A stretch of 64,000 nucleotides of DNA from Hetaerina americana (Eukaryota > Arthropoda > Insecta > Odonata > Calopterygidae): the NCBI GenBank assembly GCA_022747635.1, contig JAKTNV010000027.1, forward strand, positions 3,482,501 through 3,546,500, written 5' to 3'. Position 1 is the first letter of the stretch. Every line of letters starts with the position of its first letter. Of the stretch, positions 48,201 to 57,300 are shown piece by piece. The notes under the pieces are model-generated. The model ran no database searches. It had not been told where the DNA came from and saw only the letters and a list, made by a program, of their open reading frames with translations. The translations under genes were made by a program, and so were the position numbers.

Positions 48201-48604
48201 TCGTGGGATGACGACCGCGGAAGCCTTGCCTCCCCCGCTGCCGGGCACGACACACGGCCGATTGGGCCGAGCCCCGTGGTTGCCAGGACTCAAAATATCT
48301 CTATTGTCCATCATATTTTTCTAGGGAATGATAATTGAGGTGGTTTCCCGTTGCCTTCCTCAATAGTGTTTTTAACGTGACACCATCACTTACTGGCCGC
48401 CCCACTGGGGTCAGACGCGATTGCAGCCGCCTCATTGAGGAACAGACGCTGCGTGGACTACCTTTCGTCTGGCTCCTAACCTTCGACCTATTTGGCATGG
48501 GTGACCCTACCAGGAGCAATTATCATTACTCCCGCCAGCACAGCTCTAGGGGTCATCGGAACGCACAAGCCCTTCCACCATGTCAAGGTTGTAGTCTGGG
48601 GAGG
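45241..48604 (-). mobile_element. Near-full-length RTE-type non-LTR retrotransposon
   Basis: The element runs from a conserved upstream region (48604 to 48315, on the minus strand, including the complement of CCACCATGTCAAGGTTGTAG) through one long ORF to the 3' terminal TTTAAGGTAATCTACC box (complement) at 45241. Both ends touch TA-rich sequence: a (TA)n array at 45141-45232 and TATATATATATA at 48607-48619. The 3' half recurs at 31786-32250 with only scattered differences. A diverged relative of the upstream region lies at 57195-57300. About 3.36 kb, as expected for this clade. Confidence 0.9.
45339..48314 (-). pseudogene. RTE-type ORF: AP endonuclease + reverse transcriptase, three nonsense codons
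   Basis: In the element's life cycle this protein nicks DNA and reverse-transcribes the element RNA at the nick. Starting at ATG 48314, one frame continues for 991 codons to the stop at 45339. It is broken only by TAA at 47097-47099 (codon 406), TGA at 46839-46841 (codon 492; a CGA-to-TGA change fits the context) and TAA at 46515-46517 (codon 600). There are no frameshifts. The endonuclease shows GTWNVRTM (about 62-69), LCEVRWKDSG, VIQVYMPP, GDSNATEG, LDYILVRHRF and GADADSDHNL (active-site SDH). The RT has VDFEKAFDR (Asp at 658), GVRQGCPLSPLLFNLYAEEM and FADD (757-760). The C-terminal region [31 protein letters not shown] is typical of RTE/BovB-like elements. Probably dead, but recently so. 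Confidence 0.92.
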
Positions 48605-48610
48605 GGTATA

Positions 48611-49576
48611 TATATATATTCCTCCTCCCAAATCAACTTACTTGATGTAAATGTAACATTAAGAAACCGAACATTTCACACCTCTGTACATACGAAACCC
48701 ACAAACAAACAGCAATACTTACACTACAATAGTTGCCACCCATATCACACAAAACGCTCCATTCTTTACTCCCTGTTCATAAGAGGACACAGAATTTGCA
48801 ATGACCCTGATTCCGTTGATAATTTCCTTTCAAGTCTACACTGTTCCCTCCTCAAACGAGGTTATCCCGAATCCCTCCTGAACAAAAGAATCCGAAAACA
48901 TGCGTACACTCCCAAACCTTCCTCCACCGCGGAACCCCACCCTCTTTCAATTTGCACCACATACTTCCCGGGCCTAGAATCTCTACGATCAATCCTAAAA
49001 GACCTCTACCCTATCCTAAAAAATCATGATGCCACCGCCAACCTTTTTCCCAAATGTCCCTCAGTTACTTTCAAACGCCCCGCCAACCTATCCGATCTTC
49101 TCAAATCTACCAATCCACTCCTTAAATCCCCAACCCGTCCCAAAACCACTCCCACGCCATGCAATAAACCCAGATGCAAAACATGCCCTATTTTCAAAAC
49201 CAAAATCCCATCCCTCTCCCACCCGCTTTTTAACTCTCTCCCACCAATTCCCTCCTCTACTTGCACTTCTATCAATGTAGTGTACCTTCTGAAGTGCCAA
49301 CTTTGCCCTGCCTATTATATTGGGCAAACCACCACACCCCTCAATATCAGAATCAACAACCACCGAGCCTCATGCAAAAACTCTTCCTTAATTGATATGC
49401 TCCCTATCACCAAACACGCCTCCGAACACAACAGTCCCTTTGATAAATGCTATAGTGTATCCATCATAGCATCCCTCCCACCCTCTGATCCTCCACTGAA
49501 ACTGAAAACATTAGAGCAATCCTTCATCTGGCTCTTGGAGTCCTGGAATTGGCCAGGAATCAATATTAGGCATTAA
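48611..49576 (+). CDS. Penelope-like element protein, C-terminal part with GIY-YIG endonuclease (5'-truncated)
   Basis: The readable product begins in the RT thumb/linker (INLLDVNVTLRNRTFHTSVH, CHPYHTKRSILYSLFIRGHR), continues through the linker LLKRGYPESLLNKRIRKHAY and a Pro/Thr/Lys-rich part with a CNKPRCKTCPIF cysteine cluster. It ends in a GIY-YIG domain: VVYLLKCQLCPAYYIGQTTT, PLNIRINNHRASCKN, then ITKHASEHN. This order, RT followed by a C-terminal GIY-YIG nuclease, is specific to Penelope-like elements. The frame is open to the TAA at 49574. The RT catalytic core is missing: the copy is 5'-truncated exactly where the RTE element's upstream region begins, so the frame runs on upstream (to 48335) into antisense RTE sequence that is not part of the protein. 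Confidence 0.9.
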   Translation, partial: YIYSSSQINLLDVNVTLRNRTFHTSVHTKPTNKQQYLHYNSCHPYHTKRSILYSLFIRGHRICNDPDSVDNFLSSLHCSLLKRGYPESLLNKRIRKHAYTPKPSSTAEPHPLSICTTYFPGLESLRSILKDLYPILKNHDATANLFPKCPSVTFKRPANLSDLLKSTNPLLKSPTRPKTTPTPCNKPRCKTCPIFKTKIPSLSHPLFNSLPPIPSSTCTSINVVYLLKCQLCPAYYIGQTTTPLNIRINNHRASCKNSSLIDMLPITKHASEHNSPFDKCYSVSIIASLPPSDPPLKLKTLEQSFIWLLESWNWPGINIRH

Positions 49577-49886
49577 TTACCCTGCTCCGATTATATTTTC
49601 ATCCCCCTTCCACCCCATCACCTTCTACATTTTCCCCACCCTTCTTACGCTGCCCCTCCAAACCCGTCCCTTCGGAATTCTCTCCCCACCTTCCCCTTCC
49701 ATCCATCGCTCCAGCCCTCGTATTCCCTTCAGTTCTGTCCCTCTCTTCCTTGATAAAGGTGGTAACGACCACCGAAAATTCGAAAAATAGTGATTCTCTT
49801 TTTTGTGTGTTTCTGTGTTTTTGTCTGTGTCCACTAGTGCTAAGTGTTATACATTATTATTCACATCCGTGAGACTTTCAAAAAGT
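49577..49886 (+). mobile_element. Penelope-like element 3' region with hammerhead-like signature
   Basis: After the stop codon a C/T-rich untranslated stretch leads to CCTTGATAAAGGTGG at 49749. GGTGG (49758-49762) pairs with CCACC (49769-49773) around TAACGA, and GAAAA follows. This is the place where Penelope-like elements carry hammerhead-type motifs. The CUGANGA box is degraded (TTGATAA) although the stem is perfect, so it is probably inactive. A TA/CA microsatellite follows directly. Confidence 0.6.
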
Positions 49887-49887
49887 G

Positions 49888-49892
49888 TTATA

Positions 49893-49942
<50 letters not shown>

Positions 49943-49943
49943 A

Positions 49944-50028
<85 letters not shown>

Positions 50029-50065
50029 AACACACACACATATATATATGTATATATATACCTTT
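49888..50065. repeat. (TA)n with two CAAACACACACA interruptions
   Basis: Two long TA blocks, each followed by CAAACACACACACA, then short TATG variants. The duplicated TA-CA unit suggests that a compound microsatellite was itself duplicated. Confidence 0.95.
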
Positions 50066-51607
50066 TTTCCCATTGCCCTATTACTATACTTAGTGTCCCC
50101 TATCAATGTGCGGCGCTATGATTGGGTATTCCTTCTCTGTGTGCGTTAAACTCGAATGATTTCTATTTTTACAACAGTACATCCATATCTATATGATACC
50201 CTGCAAGCCTCGTCAAGGCGTTTGGCAGGAGGGTATGTACGCCTTGCATCAATGTTCATAGCCTAAAGTGCCGCGCGTTATTTATGATCTCCTGCGTGTT
50301 CCATTCGAGGCCCTCTAGCAAATGACGCCACGTAACCATCCATTTTTAACGAAACGAAGATTGTCGATATTTCCAGTTGAAGAATCGAAATGAAAACCTT
50401 GTGCTCAGGGGTCCCAAGCGCCCGAAGCGGATTCAAGGCGGCTTTCAACCGAAGCGATGCGACGTCTCTCTCACCTTTGGCATGTATCGATGTTTCCTTA
50501 AAATGGCGGTTGACGCTTCTCTCTCTGAAGGCTTCCACCCCCCGCGAAATTCCTCAGCACAGTCCGCCGCCAGGGGGCCGCCCGTTTGGCAACCCCAACC
50601 CCCCGGTGCCCCCACCCTGCCAGTGTTTTGGCCGCGACGGGGATGGAAGGAATTGGGGGAATGGGGGGCGGATGTCGTACTCTCGCGGCGGGACCGCATT
50701 CCCCCCCCCCACCGCCACGTCCGTCCCTTGGCCACCGAAAAGGCCGAGGGTGGGGGTTTGGGGCCCTTTTCTCTGCCCCCCCCACCACCGTGGTTCTACC
50801 CCTCCTCTCCTTACATTCTCCTTAGAGCGGGGATCCTCTCTCCCCCTCCCTCCCCCTTGGAGCGCCTATCCTCTAATTAGAATGCGAAGGAGGCGGAATC
50901 GACGCTCCCCGATTCACTCGCATCCGCTGACAACGGAGGCCATCGCGTGTCAGATAATGAAGGCATTCCGCTCCTACATCGAATCACCACATTGTGGACT
51001 ATTCTAGAATATTATATAAGTTATTAGGTGCACCCGCATTTTGCACACTTAGGCGCAATGCATTGTTTGTTTACCGAATATCCCGTACTCTATCTTTCTT
51101 TGTGTTATGTAAAAGGGGTTCTTGCGAAGTCCTTTTTTTTATGAATTGCAGGTCTTAAAATACCCTTCTGGATTCAATTTTACGGTCTACCAATCGTTTA
51201 TTTACGTCTACACAGTAATCTGGTGGCCGCCAAAAGGGTGTGTAGAGGGGGGTGTTAGGACACCAGCCACAACCTACATACGCTGGGCATATGTATGAAC
51301 ATGCATGTGCATGTGCTGGGCGTATATTATTATATTTGCAAGTACACAACGAGCACACAACCACACCCATGAGAATCGTTTAATGAACGGTTTTATGGGG
51401 CGAAATAGCAAAATTTGCCTTCTACATGAGAATAGTATTCGGACTCTTGGATTCCTGTATTTCGTCATGTTTGCGTATCGTTCGAGGGAAGGACTCCTTT
51501 AATTTGACTATGATGGTCAATTTCATTATGTGAGCCATGGGACCAATCAACCAGTATAATTTGGTATAATAGCAATTCTAACGGTGTCCATGAGACCAAA
51601 TTTACAG
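50066..51607. other. No gene recognised; two LINE-tail remnants and a CpG-rich patch
   Basis: Complement-strand remnants of the TAGATG-tail family are visible at about 50180-50245 (CATATCTATATGATACCCTG, GCAAGCC) and 51205-51275 (GGTGTTAGGACACCAG). About 50540-50880 is C/G-rich with long overlapping Pro-rich frames on the plus strand and Arg/Gly-rich ones on the minus, which I treat as compositional. Confidence 0.5.
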
Positions 51608-52186
51608 CAGTTTGCATAAAAAGTATCAGTAACAATTATTTTCTCACGTGCGCAAAAATTGATGAATTAAAACCGTCGGTTAAGTTTGCGCATGATCGCA
51701 GATCGTATGATTTGAATCGATAGGATGATGAAAGTTCACACCATTATCATCACTGAAAATTTGGCGATGCGAGAGATCTGCGCTAAACCCGTCCTCTCGA
51801 AGGTCATCGGACGGACGACCAAGGGCAGAGTCTAGTGTCTCCTCTTGCGAAGACCTTCTGCAACGGCATCGCGACGATTCCCCAACTCCCTTACAGTTCC
51901 AACTTGCCACCAGCAGGCTATTATTCCTATTTCCAAAAGTGAAATCCACCATCCATCAAATGGCACTACCACCTTGGGATCATAAGTGCCGTCGAAGAAG
52001 CTTGCACGCGTACCCTTAAGGACCTTCCGCTGCCTACCGGAAGGGAGCCTTCGAGTCGTCGAAAAGCTGCTGGCAAAAGTGTGTATCGACGCTCAAGGGA
52101 TGTACTCCGAAGAAATTTGAGTAATATCTGAAATAAATCTAGATATTCTTTCGAAACATTTCCCGATAGTTTTAATGCACACCATG
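51608..52186 (+). mobile_element. Deleted mariner lineage 3, copy e (full outline)
   Basis: The left end is near GTTTGCATAAAAAGTATCAG; the right, read inward, is CATGGTGTGCATTAAAACTA, followed on the plus strand by TA at 52187-52188. The plus strand reads VKFAHDRRS, then a frame-shifted HTIITENLAMRKI (here CACTGAAAATTTGGCGATG), AKLVPKV-like and DLLQRHRDD-like sequence. It then moves directly to a degraded PYSPDLAP-like segment (PYSSNLPPAGYYS) and the C-terminal ISAVEEACTRTLKDLPLPTG, SVYRRSRDVLRRN-like part. The core with the first two catalytic Asp residues is missing, as in copies b and f. 579 bp. Confidence 0.85.
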
Positions 52187-52188
52187 TA

Positions 52189-52495
52189 AATTCCGATATT
52201 TCATTGTGTGAGCAGTTGAATGATATAAACCTGGCGAAAAGGTCGGGGTATATATCTTGGTATTCCACAGCTTGCCATCGATTCTGTATTAAATATAAGT
52301 TTTGCGTGGACCCGTTCTTTGTTCGTACTCACCATCTTCCAATATTTTCTTCACACAGAGTACCCGTCATCTGTTTTATTCTTCCTGCGAATACCGCTTT
52401 CGCTACTGTAATTCTTCTAATAATGCCCTGTTACCTTTGTACTCTTTCTTTTCCTCTTAAATACTACCCAAATATAACGTAATATAAACGAATGA
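52189..52495. other. No gene recognised
   Basis: A short unique stretch between the deleted mariner and a LINE fragment. Confidence 0.5.
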
Positions 52496-53215
52496 CTTTT
52501 GCTCACACATAGTTGCCATCTCAGATTATTTGCTGACGACACGGTGGTAAAGAGGGAGATAAGGAACCAACTAGATTGCGATCTACTCTCTAGAGACGCA
52601 GACATAGTATCGCATTGGTGCATGAAATGGGGAATAATGCCTAACATGGGCAAATGCGCAGATTTGAAATTTTGGAACAAAGGAAGTGGCGAACAGGACA
52701 TACACTCTGCATTAGAGATAGATAGATAGACAGAGGTTTTTATTCGGGCGAAATAAATAGAAACAATTGAGGGTTCAGCGTTAACTACGGCCGATCAAGT
52801 TAAATATTTGGGGATAGTTGTAACACCACGCCTTTTATGGGGAGCACACATCAGGACAATATGCGGATCCGCTTAACAAAAACTCGGCTTCATTAAACGG
52901 GTGGTGGGGGAAATGTAATGAGACAGTAAAAGAGAGGAATACTTATTTCACTCTAGTTAGGTATATGCCGCGAGTATTTGGGATCCTTGGGAGAAAATTT
53001 GGCCAAAAGAATTAGATCAAGTGCAGAGGACATCGGCCAGATTCGTTAAAAGTTGTTATGATAAGAACACAAGTGTGACAGGTCTTTTAAGGGATATAGG
53101 TATTGAACCACTTAAAGTACGAAGAGAACCAGCGAGACTTAGATTTATAGAAAGGTTCAGAACAAATGAGTTTAACTATGAAACTAAAAGGAATAGTTCC
53201 TAGAAGCTTTCGAAC
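52496..53215 (+). pseudogene. LINE (jockey/CR1/L2-like) reverse-transcriptase C-terminal half
   Basis: The plus strand gives LRLFADDTVVKREIRNQLDC (an intact FADD box), DLLSRDADIVSHWCMKWGIM, NMGKCADLKFW, then (after a GATAGATA insertion at 52713-52760) ADQVKYLGIVVTPRLLWGAH, a broken stretch with stops and a frameshift, WDPWEKIWPKELDQVQRTSA and RFVKSCYDKNTSVTGLLRDI. These follow the normal order FADD, W-KWGM-FN--KC, YLG, W-P, VQR-AARFV. The 5' part is missing. This is the same LINE type as the minus-strand remnant at 14392-15035. Confidence 0.75.
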
Positions 53216-53474
53216 TACCCTCATCTATAAACTCCTCAACCTGCTCCAGCTTTTCTCTCCGAATTAATATTAAACTTAGCTTTCCTACGCCCTGATTAAC
53301 TCATTTCCTGCGGATGATCGTAATCCCTATCCTCTTGCATCACTTCGGTGAAGAACTCAATGGTTACTGCATTCCTTTGGCTGTCTGACTCACTGTTCCT
53401 TGGTCAGATGCGAACCTAACTGACCTAATCAACCAGCCGTTCACTTTTATATATATACATATATGCATTATGCA
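53216..53474 (-). pseudogene. Possible RTE-type LINE fragment
   Basis: The plus strand CTCAACCTGCTCCAGCTTTT, followed by TTAATATTAAACTTAGCTTTCC and CTAACTGACCTAATCAACCAGC, resembles the complement of the RT region at 45858-46070 (CTACCTGCTCTAGTTTTTGC, TTAATGTTAAGCTTAGCC, CAAACCTAACTGATTTCACG). This suggests a diverged RT fragment around the FADD box. Confidence 0.5.
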
Positions 53475-54307
53475 CGAGGCGTGTTCATAATGTAAGGGCC
53501 GTTTGGCCACAGGAAAAAATATACTCATATGAAACACATTTTTAGAAGCTCGCCGCCTGAGAGTTGAACCAATTGACAGCGCCGTTCTTGAGTTCCTCTT
53601 CGGTTTCGAAACGTTGTCCACCGAGCCACTGTTTCAAGTGCAAGAAGAGGAAGTAGTCGCCAGGTGAAAGGTCAGGACTGTACGGTGGGGGTGGGGGGGG
53701 CCCAAAAACGCTCGTTCACTGGACATTCTTTGCTCTTTGTGGGGGTCGGTGAGCATTTTCGGTACCACCTTGCACACAATTTGTGGTATTCGAGGTTTTC
53801 CGTGACAATATTGTAGACAGTAGTGCGTCCAAGTTGAGGAAATTGTTCAGCGAGGCCATTAATCGTCAATCAGCGATCGCATCGCAGTTTTTGTTCCACT
53901 TGCGAAACAGTTTCATCGGTCAGAATACTGGGCCTTCCACTTCTCTCTTCGTCATGGGCATTTGTTCGTCCATTTTTAAAATCACGGCATCATTGTCCAA
54001 CCTTTCCTTCACTCATAAATGTAGGTCTATGAATTAGGCATTACTCCCGATGAATTTCAGCAGCCGACAATCCTTTTGAATTCAAGAATCGTATGACAGA
54101 ACAATGCACTTCACAGCTGGCGGGATGAACGATTGTCGCGGACATTGTTGTTTGCATGCACGGGCAAGCAAACGACTTCTGAAACAAAACAAATGCTGCT
54201 ATAGCTTCTCAATGAATCAGTAGATGGCGCTGCAGGAGTGAACTTGTCTTCTGATGCGCCAATATTTAAATATAAGCAAACGGCCCTTACTTTATTAATA
54301 TGCCTCG
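53475..54307 (-). mobile_element. Internally deleted mariner, lineage 5
   Basis: The left end is CGAGGCGTGTTCATAATGTA; the right, read inward, is CGAGGCATATTAATAAAGTA. Both are followed by AGGGCCGTTTG. TA lies at the right (54308-54309) and CA at the left, where TA has probably mutated. On the minus strand the N-terminal part (CEVHCSVIRFLNSKGLSAAE, GRTNAHDEERSGRP-like, CLTINGLAEQFPQLGRTTVY, NIVTENLEYHKLCARWYRK) joins directly to the C-terminal LSPGDYFLF-like and LGGQRFETEEELKN-like region. The catalytic core is deleted. 833 bp, with several frameshifts. Confidence 0.85.
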
Positions 54308-54349
54308 TACATGGATGTAATTGTGTTCCCAGCTGCAGCTGTGTTGGCT

Positions 54350-54412
54350 TTACATCTACATCTACAAAATACCCCGAAAGCCGTCGCAAGGGCGAGCGGT
54401 GGGGGGTGTTGT
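54350..54412 (-). mobile_element. LINE/SINE 3' tail family remnant
   Basis: TTACATCTACATCTACAAAATACCCCG followed by GCGGTGGGGGGTGTTG is the reverse complement of the tail seen at 2735-2788. It lies about 40 bp beyond the lineage-5 mariner. Confidence 0.6.
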
Positions 54413-54519
54413 TGCACCGGAAATTCTATTAATGGCCACAGTCTCAAACCAATCAATCATGATATTGCTAGCAAAAGAAGGCATCACACATGCGTGGATA
54501 CAGATTGATACGAGTCATC

Positions 54520-56119
54520 CTCCGCAGTCCCGCCTCGGGCTGTCGCGCATTCGGCGGAATATCTCGGTGTGTTCCGTGAGTGTTTGCCTTGTTCCTCCTC
54601 ACTCTCTGAATTCCAAGCCGTCCCCTCTCCCGCCGCTCGCAAACCTCCTCCCCCCCCCTCCATCCCTCCCCCTCATCCTCCCCCACCCTTCCCCTCCCCG
54701 CCGCAGCACTTCCGTCCGTCCGCGCGCAGTACGCCCGTTGCAATCGGTCGCGCGCGCCAACGAGAGAGCGCCCGAACCCGAGGGGGACACACGCTCTCTC
54801 CGCGACACTCCGGTGCACTGTGCATGAGACCAGGCCGCCTACATCTCACCACGGGGGGCCACTCTCCCCCGACGTCCGGCGAGGCCAAGGGGTGCTCCCG
54901 CACGCACGCCAATGGACCCGCTAAATAGTTTCCTCTCTACAAGATTTCCCGTCTCGAACGAAGTTCAGACATTACCTCATCCAGCACTGGTGGCGTGAAT
55001 ATTCGATGGCGTGGCGCTCAGGAATCGGTGTTTGATTTGTGTTGGTGCTTTACTTCTTATGCGTTTGTGGTGCTCTTCAAGTGTGCTTCTCTTCTCGCTC
55101 GTGCGGCTTGCGGAGAGAGCGGGGAAAGGGTGTTTTTCTTTTCAAAGATCACCTCCTCCATTCTCTCCCTCTCTTTGGAGGGGAGCTTTGATGTAGCCAT
55201 ACAAATATTTGGCGGCCCTCTCTCTTGGTCCGTATAAATTTGAAATATCCCGCCTTGGATATTGGGTCAACGGTCCTCTCATCGTGTGCTGCTAGTTTGC
55301 CTGCGAAGCAAGGCGATTCGGCTTACGTTAGTTACTGTGGTCCCTCGTGAACATTGAAAGAAGAAGGTATCCGATGTTTATATTCGCTTCAAATTATAAG
55401 GTGGCATGATAGTTGATGGAGGGTTAGAATGGTAAACAAATTTTTCACTTGGCTAATTCCATCGGTGTTACCGCGGAGAGCAAGGGTTCCATTGAGCGAG
55501 TGTTATTCGGTGTTGGCACTTCAGTGCAGGGGTTGAAGGTGGGGTGACTTTCGTTGGGTAAGTGGCGATACAGCTCGCGGCGGCCAAGGAGCTCCGTGGG
55601 CGGGGTTGCGGCGGGCCCCGGCTTCTCGGAAACATCGCCGACTCTGGGCCTTGTGTCCCAGAGGGTCGAAGGTTACTTGTGACCAAGGCGCGGGCTTGCC
55701 CTCACTCTCGGCAGTCGTTGCCCCGGTCTTATGCTGCCCGCGTATGGAGGGGTGCTTCGAATAGCCTCCATCCGCGGTGAGATTCGGAACAATTCATCAC
55801 GGAAGCAGATCTTGCCCTCGGTGGTTTCCCAGGATTCCGTGGGACAGCGGTCTCTTCAAGTGACTCTGCAATGCTAACGCGTGATTTTCCTGTTTGATGC
55901 CGTGTGTACTCGAGTGTTATCGTTGTGTGCGCGCCCGTATTTGCCCGGCGGTGTCGACGTGACACGAGTGTCGGTCGTGGTGGTGGTGGCGGCCCCCGGT
56001 TCCTTTCCGCGGTGACGAGGGCACCTGCGTCGCGTGCGGCTCTCTCGCCGTTGGTCCCAGAGAGAGATGCTTTGGGGAGGCCGTCGACGTTTTGTCGGCC
56101 TCCGCCTCGGTGCAGGGCC
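54520..56119 (+). promoter_or_regulatory. CpG-rich region, probable promoter/5' UTR of a host gene
   Basis: The stretch is rich in CpG and in short G/C runs, with no transposon homology. It leads into the open segment at 56120. A TATA-like TATAAATT lies at 55233-55240. No intact domain is visible in the overlapping frames at 54320-54930, which are Pro/Arg-rich on both strands. The promoter role is inferred from composition and from the candidate exon downstream. Confidence 0.4.
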
Positions 56120-56452
56120 ATGCTGAAGGGCCGCGCGGCCGACGCGGGGCCCGCCGGCGGGGCCCTGGCCACTCCGCCGCCGCCCGCGACCGCCGGCGGA
56201 CGCCCCGCCAAGAAGCTATCTTTCCGTGAGCCCGAGATAATGGGTTACGCGGGCGCCAAAAGGGTCGGGCCCCTGGGGAGCCTCGCGGGGGTCATCAAGG
56301 ATTTCGTGTCCCTGGGACAGTCACCCGGCCCCACGCCAGGGCTGGACTCGGCACCCGGCCTCGGGAGGCTCAAGGTGCCAGGTCGGAACAGCAACGGCAG
56401 GATCTGCCGGCAGGTGGAGCTGTCCGGGAGCTGCGAGGACTTGGATCTAGAG
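56120..56452 (+). CDS. Candidate first coding exon of a host gene (111 codons), function unknown
   Basis: The ATG at 56120 sits in a good context (G at -3). The frame stays open for exactly 111 codons to GAG|GTAGGG at 56450-56458, a consensus splice donor that would give a phase-0 intron; shortly after the donor the frame reaches a stop (56471). The product starts MLKGRAADAGPAGGALATPP and has a low-complexity Ala/Gly/Pro N-terminus. It then becomes less biased: KKLSFREPEIMGYAGAKRVG, PLGSLAGVIKDFVSLGQSPG, GRLKVPGRNSNGRICRQVEL and SGSCEDLDLE. No signal peptide or membrane segment. KKLSFREPEIMGY and the acidic ending look like conserved cytoplasmic protein sequence, but I do not recognise the family. 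It could also be a chance CpG-island frame. Confidence 0.45.
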
Positions 56453-57194
56453 GTAGGGCCCTGGCCAGGGTAGCACCCTCCCCCCTAGGCCCCCCCTGGA
56501 TTTTCCTAGCGTCGAGAGACTGTTTCCGAGGTCCACTTGCGTGTTTGGGCTGTTTGGAACAACCCTTGCTCATCGCTTTATTTAATTCTTTCGTGCGCCG
56601 CGGTTTGTTTGCCTTTGTTCCTTGTAGGTGTGCCCTGCTGGTAACTCGTGAAAATCTCGCCTTTCCAATGTTAAATTGTTCTGAAAAGTAGAATTTTAAG
56701 GGTTTTAACGGATTCTTCACGTTTTTTCCACAACCAAAGTGGCTGAAGTTATCGCATCGAGGGTAATTCCAAAGGAATAACAACGTGTTTCCATGCTACA
56801 GCTAAACACTTGTCAAACCATGAGGATTTCGAATAAAGGGCTTCAGAATTGCAATGAACCATAGTGGTGTGCCGATCGGAAAATGGCCGTATTGGCAAAA
56901 ATTTGTTCTTTATTGAAGCTTCATGACTGCTCTACCCTTTTTTAAAGATACCAGTAAGGTCACTCATTCCGGAGAGGTCGCAGGATTGCAGCTAAATTGA
57001 AAGTGCAGTCTGCATCCGTTCCTCGGAGAACGACTGCAAAGGCGCTTGACCTCAGTAGTGCGATCGTTATTTAGGGAATGGTTTCCACTTAACAACACGA
57101 GTTCTCGCTAGGGTGGCCGAGTTGTAGGTGCCAATATTCACTTATTAATTATCGTCAATCATTAATTCGTGCAATATGTACCCGAGATTTAATG
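56453..57194 (+). other. Possible first intron; no gene recognised
   Basis: If the donor at 56453 is real, this is the start of an intron that continues past the end of any exon I can identify. The sequence becomes AT-rich with no recognisable coding exon. Confidence 0.35.
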
Positions 57195-57300
57195 GTCATA
57201 CTACCCACCAGCATAGCCCCAGTGGTCATCATAACCCACAATCCGTTCTACCACGTCAAGGTTTGAGTTCATAGGGACCGGTGGTGTGTGTTAAGAGGGA
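57195..57300 (-). mobile_element. Fragment of RTE-type LINE upstream region
   Basis: CACCAGCATAGCCCCAGTGG, TCATCATAACCCACAATCCG and TCTACCACGTCAAGGTTTGA match in order the region at 48530-48595 (GCCAGCACAGCTCTAGGGGT, CATCGGAACGCACAAG, TTCCACCATGTCAAGGTTGT). It is diverged and carries no ORF. Confidence 0.55.

Noticed and set aside
50377..51007. Pro-rich plus-strand frames of 167 and 205 codons
   Set aside because: C-rich block with matching Gly/Arg-rich frames on the other strand; compositional.
54320..54930. Overlapping Pro/Ser/Arg-rich frames in CpG-rich DNA
   Set aside because: Both strands are open in several phases; more likely promoter or 5' UTR sequence than coding.
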